NCBI RefSeq assembly: GCF_900114065.1
Contig: NZ_FORS01000002.1
Coordinates: 434,001 to 498,000, forward strand
Reading direction: 5' to 3'
Length of the DNA stretch: 64,000 nucleotides
Source: Stutzerimonas kunmingensis
Lineage (GTDB): Bacteria > Pseudomonadota > Gammaproteobacteria > Pseudomonadales > Pseudomonadaceae
The position numbers and the translations under genes were made by a program. Shown here piece after piece: positions 16,515-24,714 of the stretch. A model generated the notes under the pieces. It was not told the DNA's origin, ran no database searches, and saw only the letters and a list, made by a program, of their open reading frames with translations. Position 1 is the stretch's first letter. Each line of letters opens with the position of its first letter.

Positions 16515-18020
16515 ATGAAAACATCTTTCGCATTCACACGACCCGCCAGGACGCTGGCGCCGCTCGCCCTCGCGGCGGCGTTGACTGGCTGCTCCATGGC
16601 ACCGAAGTATGACCGGCCCGCAGCGCCGATCGACACGGCTTATCCCTTGGGCGCGGCCTATGTGGAACCGGCGGCCGCGACGCCCGACGACGCGATCACG
16701 GCCGAGATCGGCTGGCGGGACTTCTTCCGCGACCCGCTGCTGCAGCAGTTGATCGGCATTTCACTGGAGAACAACCGCGACATGCGCAAGGCCGCGCTCA
16801 ACGTGGAGGCGGCTCAGGCGCTGTACCGTATCCAGCGTGCCGAGATGCTGCCGAACCTGGGCGTTTCCGCCCGCGGCGCGTCAGAGCGCGTACCGGCCGA
16901 CCTCAGTACCACGGGGCAAAGCGACGTGCTCCGGCGCTACGACGTGGCCGGGGTGACGGCCGCCTGGGAGCTGGACCTGTGGGGCCGCATCCGCAGCCTC
17001 AACGACCGGGCGCTGGCGTCCTACCTGGCCCTCGACGAGACCCGCATCGCCACGCAGATGAGCCTGGTGTCCGAGGTGGCCAGCGCCTACCTCACGCTGC
17101 GCGCCGACCAGGAACTGCTGCGCCTGACGAGCGACACCCTCGCCACACAGAAGCGCTCCTATGACCTGACCACCCAACTGGTGGAAGCGGGAAATTCCAC
17201 GCAGCTCGACCTGCGCCGCGCGGAGATCGCGCTGCGCACCGCCGAGGCCAACCGCGCCGCCTACACGCGGCAGGCGGCCAAGGACCGCAACGCGCTGGTG
17301 CTGCTGCTGGGCCAGCCGCTGACGCCGGAGCTGTCCCGGCAGCTTGACGAGGCCGTGGCGCTGCCGGACGACATCGTGCCGACCGACCTGCCGAGCGGCC
17401 TGCCGTCCGAACTGCTCGCGCGTCGGCCGGACATCCGCGCCGCCGAGCAGATGCTGATCGGCGCCAACGCCAACATCGGCGCGGCGCGGGCCGCGTTCTT
17501 CCCGACGATTAGCCTCACGGGCTCGGCGGGCACGGCCAGCGCTTCGCTGGACGGCCTGTTCGATTCGGGCTCGCGGGCCTGGAGCTTCCTGCCGCAGATC
17601 ACGCTGCCCATCTTCCGCGGCGGCGCGTTGCGAGCCAATCTGGACGTGGCACAGGTACAAAAGAGGATCGAAATCGCCAACTACGAGAAGTCTATCCAGG
17701 CGGCCTTTGCTGAGGTGGCTGACGGCTTGGCGGGCAAGCGCACGCTTGATGAGCAGATCCGCTCGGAGCAGCTCCTGGTAGCGGCTAGCCAGAAAGCCTA
17801 CCAACTAGCCGAGCAACGCTTCCAGGAAGGCGTGGACGACAACCTCACCTTGCTCGATGCGCAACGCACACAGTACGGTGCGCAGCAGACCCTGGTGCGC
17901 ACGCGCCTGACGCGGCTGAACAACCTCATCCACCTCTACAAGGCGCTGGGTGGCGGCTGGACTGAGCACACGGTGCAATCGGGCGCCACCGGGCAACCAT
18001 CCGCCCGGTCGCCGGGATAA
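16515..18020 (+). CDS. RND outer-membrane lipoprotein channel (NodT/OprM/OprN family)
   Basis: 501 aa outer-membrane factor of the RND operon. The start 20 nt after the pump's stop has AGGAGG shortly upstream; longer in-frame starts lie inside the pump gene and were discarded. The signal peptide ends in a lipobox (AALTGC, Cys26), so the mature protein is lipid-anchored. It then follows the OprM/NodT pattern: IGWRDFFRDPLLQQLI, NLGVSARGA, AAWELDLWGRIRSLNDRAL, LPSELLARRPDIRAAEQML, and FPTISLTGSAG near the second half. It provides the exit duct for the MexF-like pump encoded directly before it. Confidence 0.9.
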   Translation: MKTSFAFTRPARTLAPLALAAALTGCSMAPKYDRPAAPIDTAYPLGAAYVEPAAATPDDAITAEIGWRDFFRDPLLQQLIGISLENNRDMRKAALNVEAAQALYRIQRAEMLPNLGVSARGASERVPADLSTTGQSDVLRRYDVAGVTAAWELDLWGRIRSLNDRALASYLALDETRIATQMSLVSEVASAYLTLRADQELLRLTSDTLATQKRSYDLTTQLVEAGNSTQLDLRRAEIALRTAEANRAAYTRQAAKDRNALVLLLGQPLTPELSRQLDEAVALPDDIVPTDLPSGLPSELLARRPDIRAAEQMLIGANANIGAARAAFFPTISLTGSAGTASASLDGLFDSGSRAWSFLPQITLPIFRGGALRANLDVAQVQKRIEIANYEKSIQAAFAEVADGLAGKRTLDEQIRSEQLLVAASQKAYQLAEQRFQEGVDDNLTLLDAQRTQYGAQQTLVRTRLTRLNNLIHLYKALGGGWTEHTVQSGATGQPSARSPG

Positions 18021-18069
18021 GGGCTATGCGCAACGGCGGCGTTCCCCATCGTTGCGCACGGAGAACCGG

Positions 18070-18456
18070 ATGAGGATCGGTGAACTTGCGCGCTTGACGG
18101 GCACCCCCCCGGAGAACATTCGGTTCTACGAGCGGGAGGGCCTGTTGCAAGCCCCGGAGCGGTCACGCAACAACTATCGGCGCTATGGCCCGGCCCATGT
18201 CGAACGGCTTCACCTGATTCGCAACTACCGTGCCTCGGGAATCGGCCTGGATGACGTGCGCCGCCTACTGGGTTGGGCACATGAGGGGTTCCTGGAACCT
18301 GAGCTGCTAAGGCAGGCTGTCCAAGGCCATCTCGCCTGTGTTGAGGAACGCATGGAGCAACTGATCCAGGTGAAAGAGCACCTGCTCGCATTGGCCCTGC
18401 ACGGTGCTGCTTCCGCCGGGGCTTCCGAGGATGGACCGGCTCGCGATGGTTCGTGA
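18070..18456 (+). CDS. MerR-family transcriptional regulator lacking the canonical metal cysteines
   Basis: 128 aa activator-type regulator. The N-terminal winged helix reads MRIGELARLTGTPPENIRFY and continues with EREGLLQAPERSRNNYRRYG, closest to the CadR/PbrR branch. The C-terminal dimerisation helix contains one Cys only (HLACVEERM). The Cys of the CadR/PbrR metal site near position 77 and the pair near 112 and 119 are absent, so a CadR/PbrR-type metal response is unlikely. It follows the MexEF-OprN-like operon by 49 nt. It may control the MerR-type promoter at 11917 or the MFS gene downstream; both are inferences from position. Confidence 0.8.
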   Translation: MRIGELARLTGTPPENIRFYEREGLLQAPERSRNNYRRYGPAHVERLHLIRNYRASGIGLDDVRRLLGWAHEGFLEPELLRQAVQGHLACVEERMEQLIQVKEHLLALALHGAASAGASEDGPARDGS

Positions 18457-18476
18457 GCATCGCATGTCCATATAAC

Positions 18477-18502
18477 TGAATATATATTCATGCGTGTAAT
18501 AT
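18477..18502 (+). promoter_or_regulatory. ArsR-type operator E and promoter of the MFS gene
   Basis: Perfect 14-bp palindrome TGAATATATATTCA (18477-18490), followed by TGCGTG and a -10-like TAATAT (18497-18502). Over about 30 nt it lines up with operator B (TTCATGTGTTATATTT against TTCATGCGTGTAATATTT). It lies 34 nt before the MFS start codon. Confidence 0.6.
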
Positions 18503-18535
18503 TTCCGGCCAGACAAACGAATAAGAAAGACGCCC

Positions 18536-19732
18536 ATGACCGACCAGAGCATCACGCGCCGAAACATCGGCGTTCTCACCGCCGCGCAGGCGCTCGGCGG
18601 CGCCAGCGCGCCCATCGTGATGTCGCTGGGTGGGCTGGTCGGCCAGCAGCTTGCCAAGAATTCGGCCTGGATCACCTTGCCCGTGAGTCTGTTCGGCCTG
18701 GGTCTTGCCATCGGCACCTTGCCTGCCGCCTTCATCATGCGGCACCATGGCCGCCGCAACGGATACGTGGTGGGGGTCGGCTTCGGCGTGGCCTCGGGCC
18801 TGATCGCCGCGTTGGGCATCATGCTGGCCTCGTTCTGGATCTTCTGCGCCGGCACCTTCCTGGCGGGCTTCTACGGCGCGTATGTGCAGAGCTACCGCTT
18901 CGCAGCCGCCGACACCGCCGAGGACGCGCTTAAGGCCAAGGCCATTTCCTGGGTCATGGTGGGCGGTCTCGCGGGCGCCATCATCGGGCCGCAGTTGGTG
19001 ATCTTCACGCGCGATGCGGTAGCGGGCACGCCCTACGTTGGCAGCTTCCTCAGCCAGGCGCTGCTGCCGCTGATCGCCTTGCCGATCCTGCTGATGCTGC
19101 GCACGCCGAGCCAGACCCAGGCCGAAGCAGTCGCCGATAGCGGTCGGACGGTGCTGCAGCTCTTGGCGATGCCGCGCTATCTGCTGGCCGTGGCTGCGGG
19201 CGTGGTGTCCTATGGGGTGATGGCGTTCGTGATGACGGCCGCGCCGGTGGCGATGGTCAACCACGGGCATTCGGTGGACAACGCCGCCCTAGGAATACAG
19301 TGGCACCTGCTGGCGATGTTCGGGCCGAGCTTTTTCACAGGACGACTGATGGTGCGCTACGGCAAGGAGCGCGTGACCGCCGTCGGCATGGTGCTGCTCG
19401 CCGCCTCCGGGGTGGTGGCCCTGGGCGGGCTCGGCCTGTCCCACTTCTGGGGCTCGCTGGCGCTGCTGGGCATCGGCTGGAACTTCAGCTTCATCGGCGC
19501 GACGGCGATGGTCACCGATTGCCACACCCCGGCCGAGCGCAGCAAGGCGCAGGGCATGAACGATTTCTTCGTCTTCGCCGCCACGGCGGCCGTGTCGTTC
19601 CTCGCGGGATCGATCCTGCACAGCTCGGGCTGGCAGGCGGTCAACTGGATGATCTTCCCGGCCCTGGCGCTGATCCTGGTGCCGCTGCTGTGGCAGGCCG
19701 CGCGAAAGCCGGCGCTGCCAGCTCCGGTCTGA
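18536..19732 (+). CDS. Major facilitator superfamily transporter
   Basis: 398 aa permease with about 12 hydrophobic segments. The first loop carries MRHHGRRNGYVVGVGFGV, equivalent to the MFS G-x-x-x-D-R-x-G-R-R motif but with HH in place of the acidic residue. No His-rich tail is present, unlike the NreB-like protein earlier in the window. The substrate cannot be told from sequence. The promoter contains the same palindrome as the metal genes near 6.7 and 8.4 kb, so co-regulation by the ArsR/SmtB sensor is likely, pointing to metal or metallophore transport as an inference. A hairpin (arms CGGAGCG/CGCTCCG, 19734-19757) lies just past the stop but lacks a T tract. Confidence 0.82.
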   Translation: MTDQSITRRNIGVLTAAQALGGASAPIVMSLGGLVGQQLAKNSAWITLPVSLFGLGLAIGTLPAAFIMRHHGRRNGYVVGVGFGVASGLIAALGIMLASFWIFCAGTFLAGFYGAYVQSYRFAAADTAEDALKAKAISWVMVGGLAGAIIGPQLVIFTRDAVAGTPYVGSFLSQALLPLIALPILLMLRTPSQTQAEAVADSGRTVLQLLAMPRYLLAVAAGVVSYGVMAFVMTAAPVAMVNHGHSVDNAALGIQWHLLAMFGPSFFTGRLMVRYGKERVTAVGMVLLAASGVVALGGLGLSHFWGSLALLGIGWNFSFIGATAMVTDCHTPAERSKAQGMNDFFVFAATAAVSFLAGSILHSSGWQAVNWMIFPALALILVPLLWQAARKPALPAPV

Positions 19733-19778
19733 TCGGAGCGGTGCAAGAGGCGCTCCGCGCAGTGGGTCGCCTCGGCCG

Positions 19779-20282
19779 CTACAGCACCTGCTTCCACTGG
19801 CGCAGCCTCGACAGCGCGTCGTCGTAGGCGGTGGAGGTGAAGAACTGGATCTTGCGCCCGAGGGTCTTCATCGGGCTCAACGCGGGATCGAAAAGCGAGG
19901 CGTTCGAATGGTGCGCCACGCAGTCGAGCACCCGGTCCTGTCCCTCCGTGAGCATGGCTTCCAGCTCGCGAAGGTCTCTGCCCGCGAAACGGCGCTGGAA
20001 GCCGGCAGAAAGACGCTCGGCCCGCTGCGCCATCGCACTCGGCGAGTAAAAGGACGCCGAAGGTCCAGGCGTCCGATCATGCGCGAACTGCAGGATCATC
20101 GTGTTCCAGACGATGACGTCCACCAGGACCATCGCAGCGTTGGTATGCAGGCGCGGCTCCTGCCAGATCATGGCCGTGTGCCGGTAGTGGCTGGCGGGAA
20201 TGGTGGCAGCTTCTACCCCGAGCTTTCGGTGGCTGGCGCGAACCTTGTCAAGGAGTTCCTGCTTCGTGGTTGGTAGTTTCAT
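19779..20282 (-). CDS. ClbS/DfsB family four-helix-bundle protein
   Basis: 167 aa protein of the ClbS/DfsB (DUF1706, DinB-like) family. The start MKLPTTKQELLDKVRASHRK is the usual opening, followed by WQEPRLHTNAAMVLVDVIVW and FARGRDLRELEAML-like helices. ClbS itself is a cyclopropane hydrolase protecting against colibactin; other members protect against DNA-damaging or toxic small molecules, but most are uncharacterised. It follows the SnoaL-like gene on the same strand with a 181-nt gap. That gap holds a 6-6-6 inverted repeat (ATCGAG / CTCGAT, 20299-20316), so it may have its own promoter. Confidence 0.72.
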   Translation of the reverse strand: MKLPTTKQELLDKVRASHRKLGVEAATIPASHYRHTAMIWQEPRLHTNAAMVLVDVIVWNTMILQFAHDRTPGPSASFYSPSAMAQRAERLSAGFQRRFAGRDLRELEAMLTEGQDRVLDCVAHHSNASLFDPALSPMKTLGRKIQFFTSTAYDDALSRLRQWKQVL

Positions 20283-20463
20283 TCGGGATTTCTATTTCAT
20301 CGAGACAAGGCTCGATAACCGGCGTGTCAGATATTCATCAAGTCACCAGCGCAATTACCTTGGATTGAGGAAAAGCGCTTGCCTCACCGCTGCGCTGGCG
20401 GCGCCGAGGGCTTGTGCATGATGAAGCGGGACATGTCGGTGATTTCCTGTTTGCGGATTTACG

Positions 20464-21006
20464 TTACTGCTGAAGCTGCTTCTGCATGGTGTTGTGGTTG
20501 TAGTAGTCGCTGGCATAGACAATCTTTCCGTTCGAAACACGGAAGAAGCTCGCGCCGAAATAACTGATGGTCGAACTGGAGGGCGACGTCCCGCCATTGC
20601 TGTTCTTGGTGGCGGTGAATTCCCACTCGATCGCCACACCATCGCCGGAGGCAACCGGCTGCGAACGGATTTTCATTTTTCGGTCGGGCAGGATTTTCAT
20701 CAGAAACTGCGAGACTTCGGTAATGGCTTGAGGCCCAGTGCGGGACGCTTCATTGCTGGTATTGAAATAGACGACGTTGGAATCGAGCACTTTTTCCATC
20801 GCGTCGGTTCGCCCGCCATTCCAGGCGTCAAGGTATTGCCGGACCACCTTCACGTTCTCTGGCTCATCTGCCGCCTGCGACGTGACGCTATAGGCGAGTG
20901 AAGCCAGCCCGAGGAATATCGCTCCCAAAGCCTGCACCGGACGGCAGCGCAAGCCGTCTGAAGAACGAAGGGGCCTGAATGACAGGGCGTGCTGCATGTT
21001 GTTCAT
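20464..21006 (-). CDS. Exported SnoaL/NTF2-like protein
   Basis: 180 aa protein. The start at 21006 was chosen over a longer frame because GGAG sits about 13 nt upstream. An N-terminal extension and signal-like hydrophobic stretch (QALGAIFLGLASLAYSVTSQ) ends at AADE, so export is likely. The mature part has the cone-shaped SnoaL/NTF2 fold pattern: VVRQYLDAWNGGRTDAMEKV, SNVVYFNTSN, GPQAITEVSQFL, VAIEWEFTATKNS, and GKIVYASDYYNHNTM. Members include polyketide cyclases and ester-degrading enzymes; no specific activity can be assigned. It is divergent from the FadR/GntR-type regulator, with a perfect palindrome between them. Confidence 0.72.
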   Translation of the reverse strand: MNNMQHALSFRPLRSSDGLRCRPVQALGAIFLGLASLAYSVTSQAADEPENVKVVRQYLDAWNGGRTDAMEKVLDSNVVYFNTSNEASRTGPQAITEVSQFLMKILPDRKMKIRSQPVASGDGVAIEWEFTATKNSNGGTSPSSSTISYFGASFFRVSNGKIVYASDYYNHNTMQKQLQQ

Positions 21007-21118
21007 GGTCGAAATACTCCAAAAGGTGTTGAAAAAAATCCCGCTCGCACGGGCGTGGTGGAAAATCGCATGTCGCGCGCAACGAAGCACAGGCCGTCGG
21101 CAATTGCTCTTTTGTCAA

Positions 21119-21141
21119 ATACATAGAATCATCCTATGTAT
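21119..21141. promoter_or_regulatory. Perfect 8-7-8 palindrome between the SnoaL-like and FadR-type genes
   Basis: Arms ATACATAG and CTATGTAT around a 7-nt centre (AATCATC). It lies 113 nt from the SnoaL-like start and 65 nt from the regulator start, in the only divergent gap at this locus. It is the best candidate operator for the GntR/FadR-family regulator at 21206. Confidence 0.6.
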
Positions 21142-21205
21142 AAGGCCTGAGTTGCTACAATCGAGGTCCGATGGGCTCCCGTCTCTACGTCATTTGAGAA
21201 CCGCG

Positions 21206-21901
21206 ATGAATAACCGCTTCACACTCCCACAGGCGCCGCGGCGTTCGCTCGTCGATTCGACGATTGAGCTGATCCGCGGCCAGATCGAGGGAGGCGCCTG
21301 GAAGGTCGGCGAGCGCATCCCCAGGGAGCAGGAACTGGCCGAGATGCTGGAGGTTGGCCGCAACACGGTGCGGGAAGCCATTCGCGTGCTCTCGCACGGC
21401 CAGGTCCTGGAAGTCCGCCAGGGTGATGGCACCTACGTGCGAACCAATATCGATCCGGCCGAGGTCATGCGCCGTGTCGGGCGTTCCGGCTTGCGAGAGC
21501 ACTTCGCGTTGCGCTGCATGCTGGAAACCGAGGCGGCCAGGTTGGCCGCGGTGCATCGGTCCAAGGCGGACGTTGGGCTGCTGCGCCGACTGTTGAAGGC
21601 CCGCGGCGAGCAGGAGCAACACGCATCGAGCGCGGCCTTTGCCGAGGCCGATACGGCTTTCCACTGCGCGATCGCCGGGATGTGCGGCAACGGCGCGCTG
21701 GCTGAGCTGTACCGCTACTTCGCGAACTCGGTCCGCATGAACACGCTGACTGCGCTGAAGGACAAGGAACTGCCCGAGCCGGGTCTCGCGACCCATGAGG
21801 CGATCGTGGATGCTATCGAGCGCCAGGATGGAGAAGCAGCTGCGGCGGCTGTGCGGAACGTGGTCGCTCCGCTGATTGCGGCACTTGAGAAATCGGGTTG
21901 A
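21206..21901 (+). CDS. FadR-subfamily GntR transcriptional regulator
   Basis: 231 aa regulator. The N-terminal winged helix is clear (RGQIEGGAWKVGERIPREQE, then NTVREAIRVLSHGQVLEVRQ and GDGTYV). The C-terminal FCD ligand domain has the typical all-helical pattern, including FAEADTAFHCAIAGMCGN with a His likely to belong to a metal or carboxylate site, and THEAIVDAIERQDGEAAAAA near the end. FCD proteins usually sense small carboxylic acids. It is divergent from the SnoaL-like and ClbS-like genes, which it probably controls through the palindrome at 21119. The frame continues upstream, but the ATG at 21206 gives the standard N-terminus. Confidence 0.86.
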   Translation: MNNRFTLPQAPRRSLVDSTIELIRGQIEGGAWKVGERIPREQELAEMLEVGRNTVREAIRVLSHGQVLEVRQGDGTYVRTNIDPAEVMRRVGRSGLREHFALRCMLETEAARLAAVHRSKADVGLLRRLLKARGEQEQHASSAAFAEADTAFHCAIAGMCGNGALAELYRYFANSVRMNTLTALKDKELPEPGLATHEAIVDAIERQDGEAAAAAVRNVVAPLIAALEKSG

Positions 21902-22056
21902 TCCGAGCGCGACTCCCGCGCTGGCAATGCCGCTTTCCATCGAGCAGCCGGTCGCCGGCCCCGTTGATCGGAACGCGGGTTGTTTCCCGGAGAGCACGCG
22001 GTAGCCGGTCCTCATGGATAGGCCCTTGGTGCGCTACAGCGACCGGACGGTGCTGT

Positions 22057-22467
22057 TCATATCGAATCTTCGACGCGACCACCCGCCAGGACATACCGGG
22101 CCAGCGCCTCGGCATCGGCGTGGGTGGCCCGGGTGGACTGCGGTGTACCGAAAGCCTGGACGAGCTTTGGCAGCATGGCCTCCAACTGGGCTCGCTTATC
22201 CGAATCCGGTTCGACGTGGATGAGCGCGAGCAATGTGCCGCCAAGCGTCTCCTTGTGAGTCTTCAGCCAGACGCCGCGCTGAGCGCGATCGTCGAGAGTC
22301 TCTTCTGGCCCTCCCGCGACGTAGATAAGCACGAAGGGCTTTCCGCAGGCGACGAGTTCATCCATTTCCGCGCACCAGGCGCTGCTGTATCCGTTGTAGA
22401 TGCTTGCGCCGTCGAAGCGGACGATGGGGAAATCGCTGGTGTCGTGAACTTTCGGTTGCTGGGACAT
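22057..22467 (-). CDS. Uncharacterised protein, 136 aa
   Basis: I do not recognise this protein. It starts MSQQPKVHDTSDFPIVRFDG and looks cytoplasmic: no signal peptide or membrane segment. It shows alternating strands and helices (GKPFVLIYVAGGPEETLDDR, then LLALIHVEPDSDKRAQLEAM), a pattern that could be an alpha/beta STAS-like or response-regulator-like fold; this is a guess. Codon use matches the neighbours, with the expected third-position GC bias, which supports it being real. It is convergent with the FadR-type regulator and divergent from the CueR-type promoter to its right. Confidence 0.55.
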   Translation of the reverse strand: MSQQPKVHDTSDFPIVRFDGASIYNGYSSAWCAEMDELVACGKPFVLIYVAGGPEETLDDRAQRGVWLKTHKETLGGTLLALIHVEPDSDKRAQLEAMLPKLVQAFGTPQSTRATHADAEALARYVLAGGRVEDSI

Positions 22468-22584
22468 GATCCTGGACTCTCGCTATTAACGTCCTAACAT
22501 CCTACCTTTGTTGAGAATTACTTGCAACTGAAATGGGCATGGGCACACCGCCGTGCAGCGCCAAGTGACGGGCGAAATAAGGGC

Positions 22585-22615
22585 TTGACCTTCCAACAAT
22601 GGGAGGCCCTACAGT
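22585..22615 (+). promoter_or_regulatory. CueR-type (MerR family) promoter
   Basis: TTGACC (22585-22590) and TACAGT (22610-22615) with exactly 19 bp between. The spacer contains the half-sites ACCTTCC and GGAGGCC, close to the CueR/CopR consensus ACCTTCC-N7-GGAAGGT. It lies 33 nt before the DUF305 gene, so copper (or silver/gold) induction is expected. No CueR gene is in the window, so the activator must be elsewhere. Confidence 0.75.
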
Positions 22616-22647
22616 GAACCCATCAACCTCATTCAAGGAGTTTTTTC

Positions 22648-23349
22648 ATGAAGGTCAACAAGTTCAGCCTCTTGTTCATTGCGGGCGCCGTCGTGGTCGC
22701 CGCCGGCCTGATGGCCGTCCAGAAGAAGGTGGTCGTCCCGTCGGGTGAAGCGATGCAGGCCAGTGCGGGCGGAGGTCACCAAGGGCACGCGATGCCCTCC
22801 AGCGCCTCGGCCAATGACAGTCCTTCCACGACCGCGTATCGCGCCGTGAACGACCAGATGCACGCCGGGATGGGAGCGCAGTTCACTGGCAACGCCGACG
22901 TCGATTTCATGCGTGGCATGATCCCGCACCACCAGGGCGCGATCGACATGGCCAAGGTGGCGCTGCAGTACGGCAAGGACCCGGAGGTTCACAAGCTGGC
23001 CCAGGAGGTCATCACCGTGCAGGAAGGCGAGATCGCCATGATGAACAAGTGGCTGGGCGACAACGGCCAGCAGGCGGCGGCCGGCAGCTCGGGCGATGCC
23101 TCGACGGCCGCCTACCGTGCCGGCAACGACCGCATGCATGCGGACATGATGATCGACTTCAGCGGCGACGCCGATGTGGACTTCATGCGCGGCATGATCC
23201 CGCACCACCAGGGTGCGATCGACATGGCCAAGGTGGCGCTGCAGTACGGCAAGAACCCGGAGGTCCGCAAGTTGGCTCAGGAGGTCATCTCCGCGCAGGA
23301 AGGCGAGATCGCCATGATGAAGAGTTGGCTTGTCGCTCGGGGCAAGTGA
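22648..23349 (+). CDS. Exported DUF305 protein with two tandem domains
   Basis: 233 aa protein with an N-terminal membrane/signal segment ([20 protein letters not shown]), then a short His/Met linker ([12 protein letters not shown]). Two DUF305 domains follow, at about residues 68-130 and 160-230. Each contains [20 protein letters not shown]-type sequence, with HH and several Met residues suited to Cu(I) binding. DUF305 proteins such as CopM bind copper; that supports a periplasmic copper-buffering role here. A strong AAGGAG precedes the start. It is directly behind a CueR-type promoter, and the glutaredoxin starts 10 nt after it. Confidence 0.83.
   Translation: MKVNKFSLLFIAGAVVVAAGLMAVQKKVVVPSGEAMQASAGGGHQGHAMPSSASANDSPSTTAYRAVNDQMHAGMGAQFTGNADVDFMRGMIPHHQGAIDMAKVALQYGKDPEVHKLAQEVITVQEGEIAMMNKWLGDNGQQAAAGSSGDASTAAYRAGNDRMHADMMIDFSGDADVDFMRGMIPHHQGAIDMAKVALQYGKNPEVRKLAQEVISAQEGEIAMMKSWLVARGK
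22888..23045 (+). repeat. First copy of a 158-bp direct repeat inside the DUF305 gene
   Basis: Pairs with 23164-23321 (offset 276 bp). The two copies run from GGC-AAC/GAC-GCC-GAC to GCC-ATG-ATG-AA and agree at most positions, including many silent third bases. This points to a recent domain duplication or to gene conversion. Confidence 0.75.
23164..23321 (+). repeat. Second copy of the 158-bp direct repeat inside the DUF305 gene
   Basis: Partner of 22888-23045. It encodes the second DUF305 domain; differences are mostly single bases, such as AAG-GAC against AAG-AAC and GTT-CAC against GTC-CGC. Confidence 0.75.
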
Positions 23350-23359
23350 AGGCACGACC

Positions 23360-23617
23360 ATGAACCAAGCCAACACCCCGCGCATCCTCATCTATAGCAC
23401 TCCAACTTGCCCGGACTGCCGGGCACTAAAGGAGTGGTTGTCCCAGCAGGGCATCGCGTTTGAAGAGCGCGACCTGACCGACCCGAAGATTTCCGCGGAG
23501 GCCAAGTCACGAACCGGCGTGCGCGTGGCCCCGATCACGATCGTCGGCGACGAGGTCTTCTATGGCACCTTCGCGAGCCAGAAGCCGAGGCTGATGAAGG
23601 CGCTCGGTCTTCAGTGA
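23360..23617 (+). CDS. Glutaredoxin-family protein
   Basis: 85 aa single-domain thiol-disulfide oxidoreductase. The active site is CPDC (residues 17-20) in IYSTPTCPDCRALKEWL. The glutathione/cis-Pro loop is VRVAPITIVGDEVF, and the C-terminus has the Grx/NrdH-like GTFASQKPRLMKAL. The ATG at 23360 lies 10 nt after the DUF305 stop, so both are under the CueR-type promoter. A role in repairing copper-damaged thiols or handling cytosolic Cu(I) is plausible from that link. An upstream in-frame start would overlap DUF305 and is less likely. Confidence 0.85.
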   Translation: MNQANTPRILIYSTPTCPDCRALKEWLSQQGIAFEERDLTDPKISAEAKSRTGVRVAPITIVGDEVFYGTFASQKPRLMKALGLQ

Positions 23618-23725
23618 GCCGCTGAAGGAAGACCGTGGTCACGGGCGGAGTCGCCGGTGCGGACCCCGGTCGGACCCTGTAAGCGCTGTTGTGGACGCGT
23701 CTGCACGCAAAGCTCAAGACCGTGA

Positions 23726-24664
<939 letters not shown>

Positions 24665-24714
24665 AGCTTGCCACCCGTTCAAACAGAACGTGTGGCACTT
24701 CCCCTCTTAGTCGG

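Noticed and set aside
13657-16533. Very long open frames on the strand opposite to the RND pump, and similar ones opposite the Res gene and TraD (52642-54261, 58294-60138)
   Set aside because: High-GC codon bias keeps antisense frames open; translations are Arg/His/Gln-rich with no domain pattern, and the sense genes have complete motifs.
19734-19757. Hairpin CGGAGCG / CGCTCCG as a terminator after the MFS gene
   Set aside because: No T tract follows on either strand; it may pause transcription but cannot be called an intrinsic terminator.
22888-23321. Direct repeats as possible transposon ends or recombination sites
   Set aside because: They fall exactly on protein domain borders inside one gene, so they are a domain duplication.
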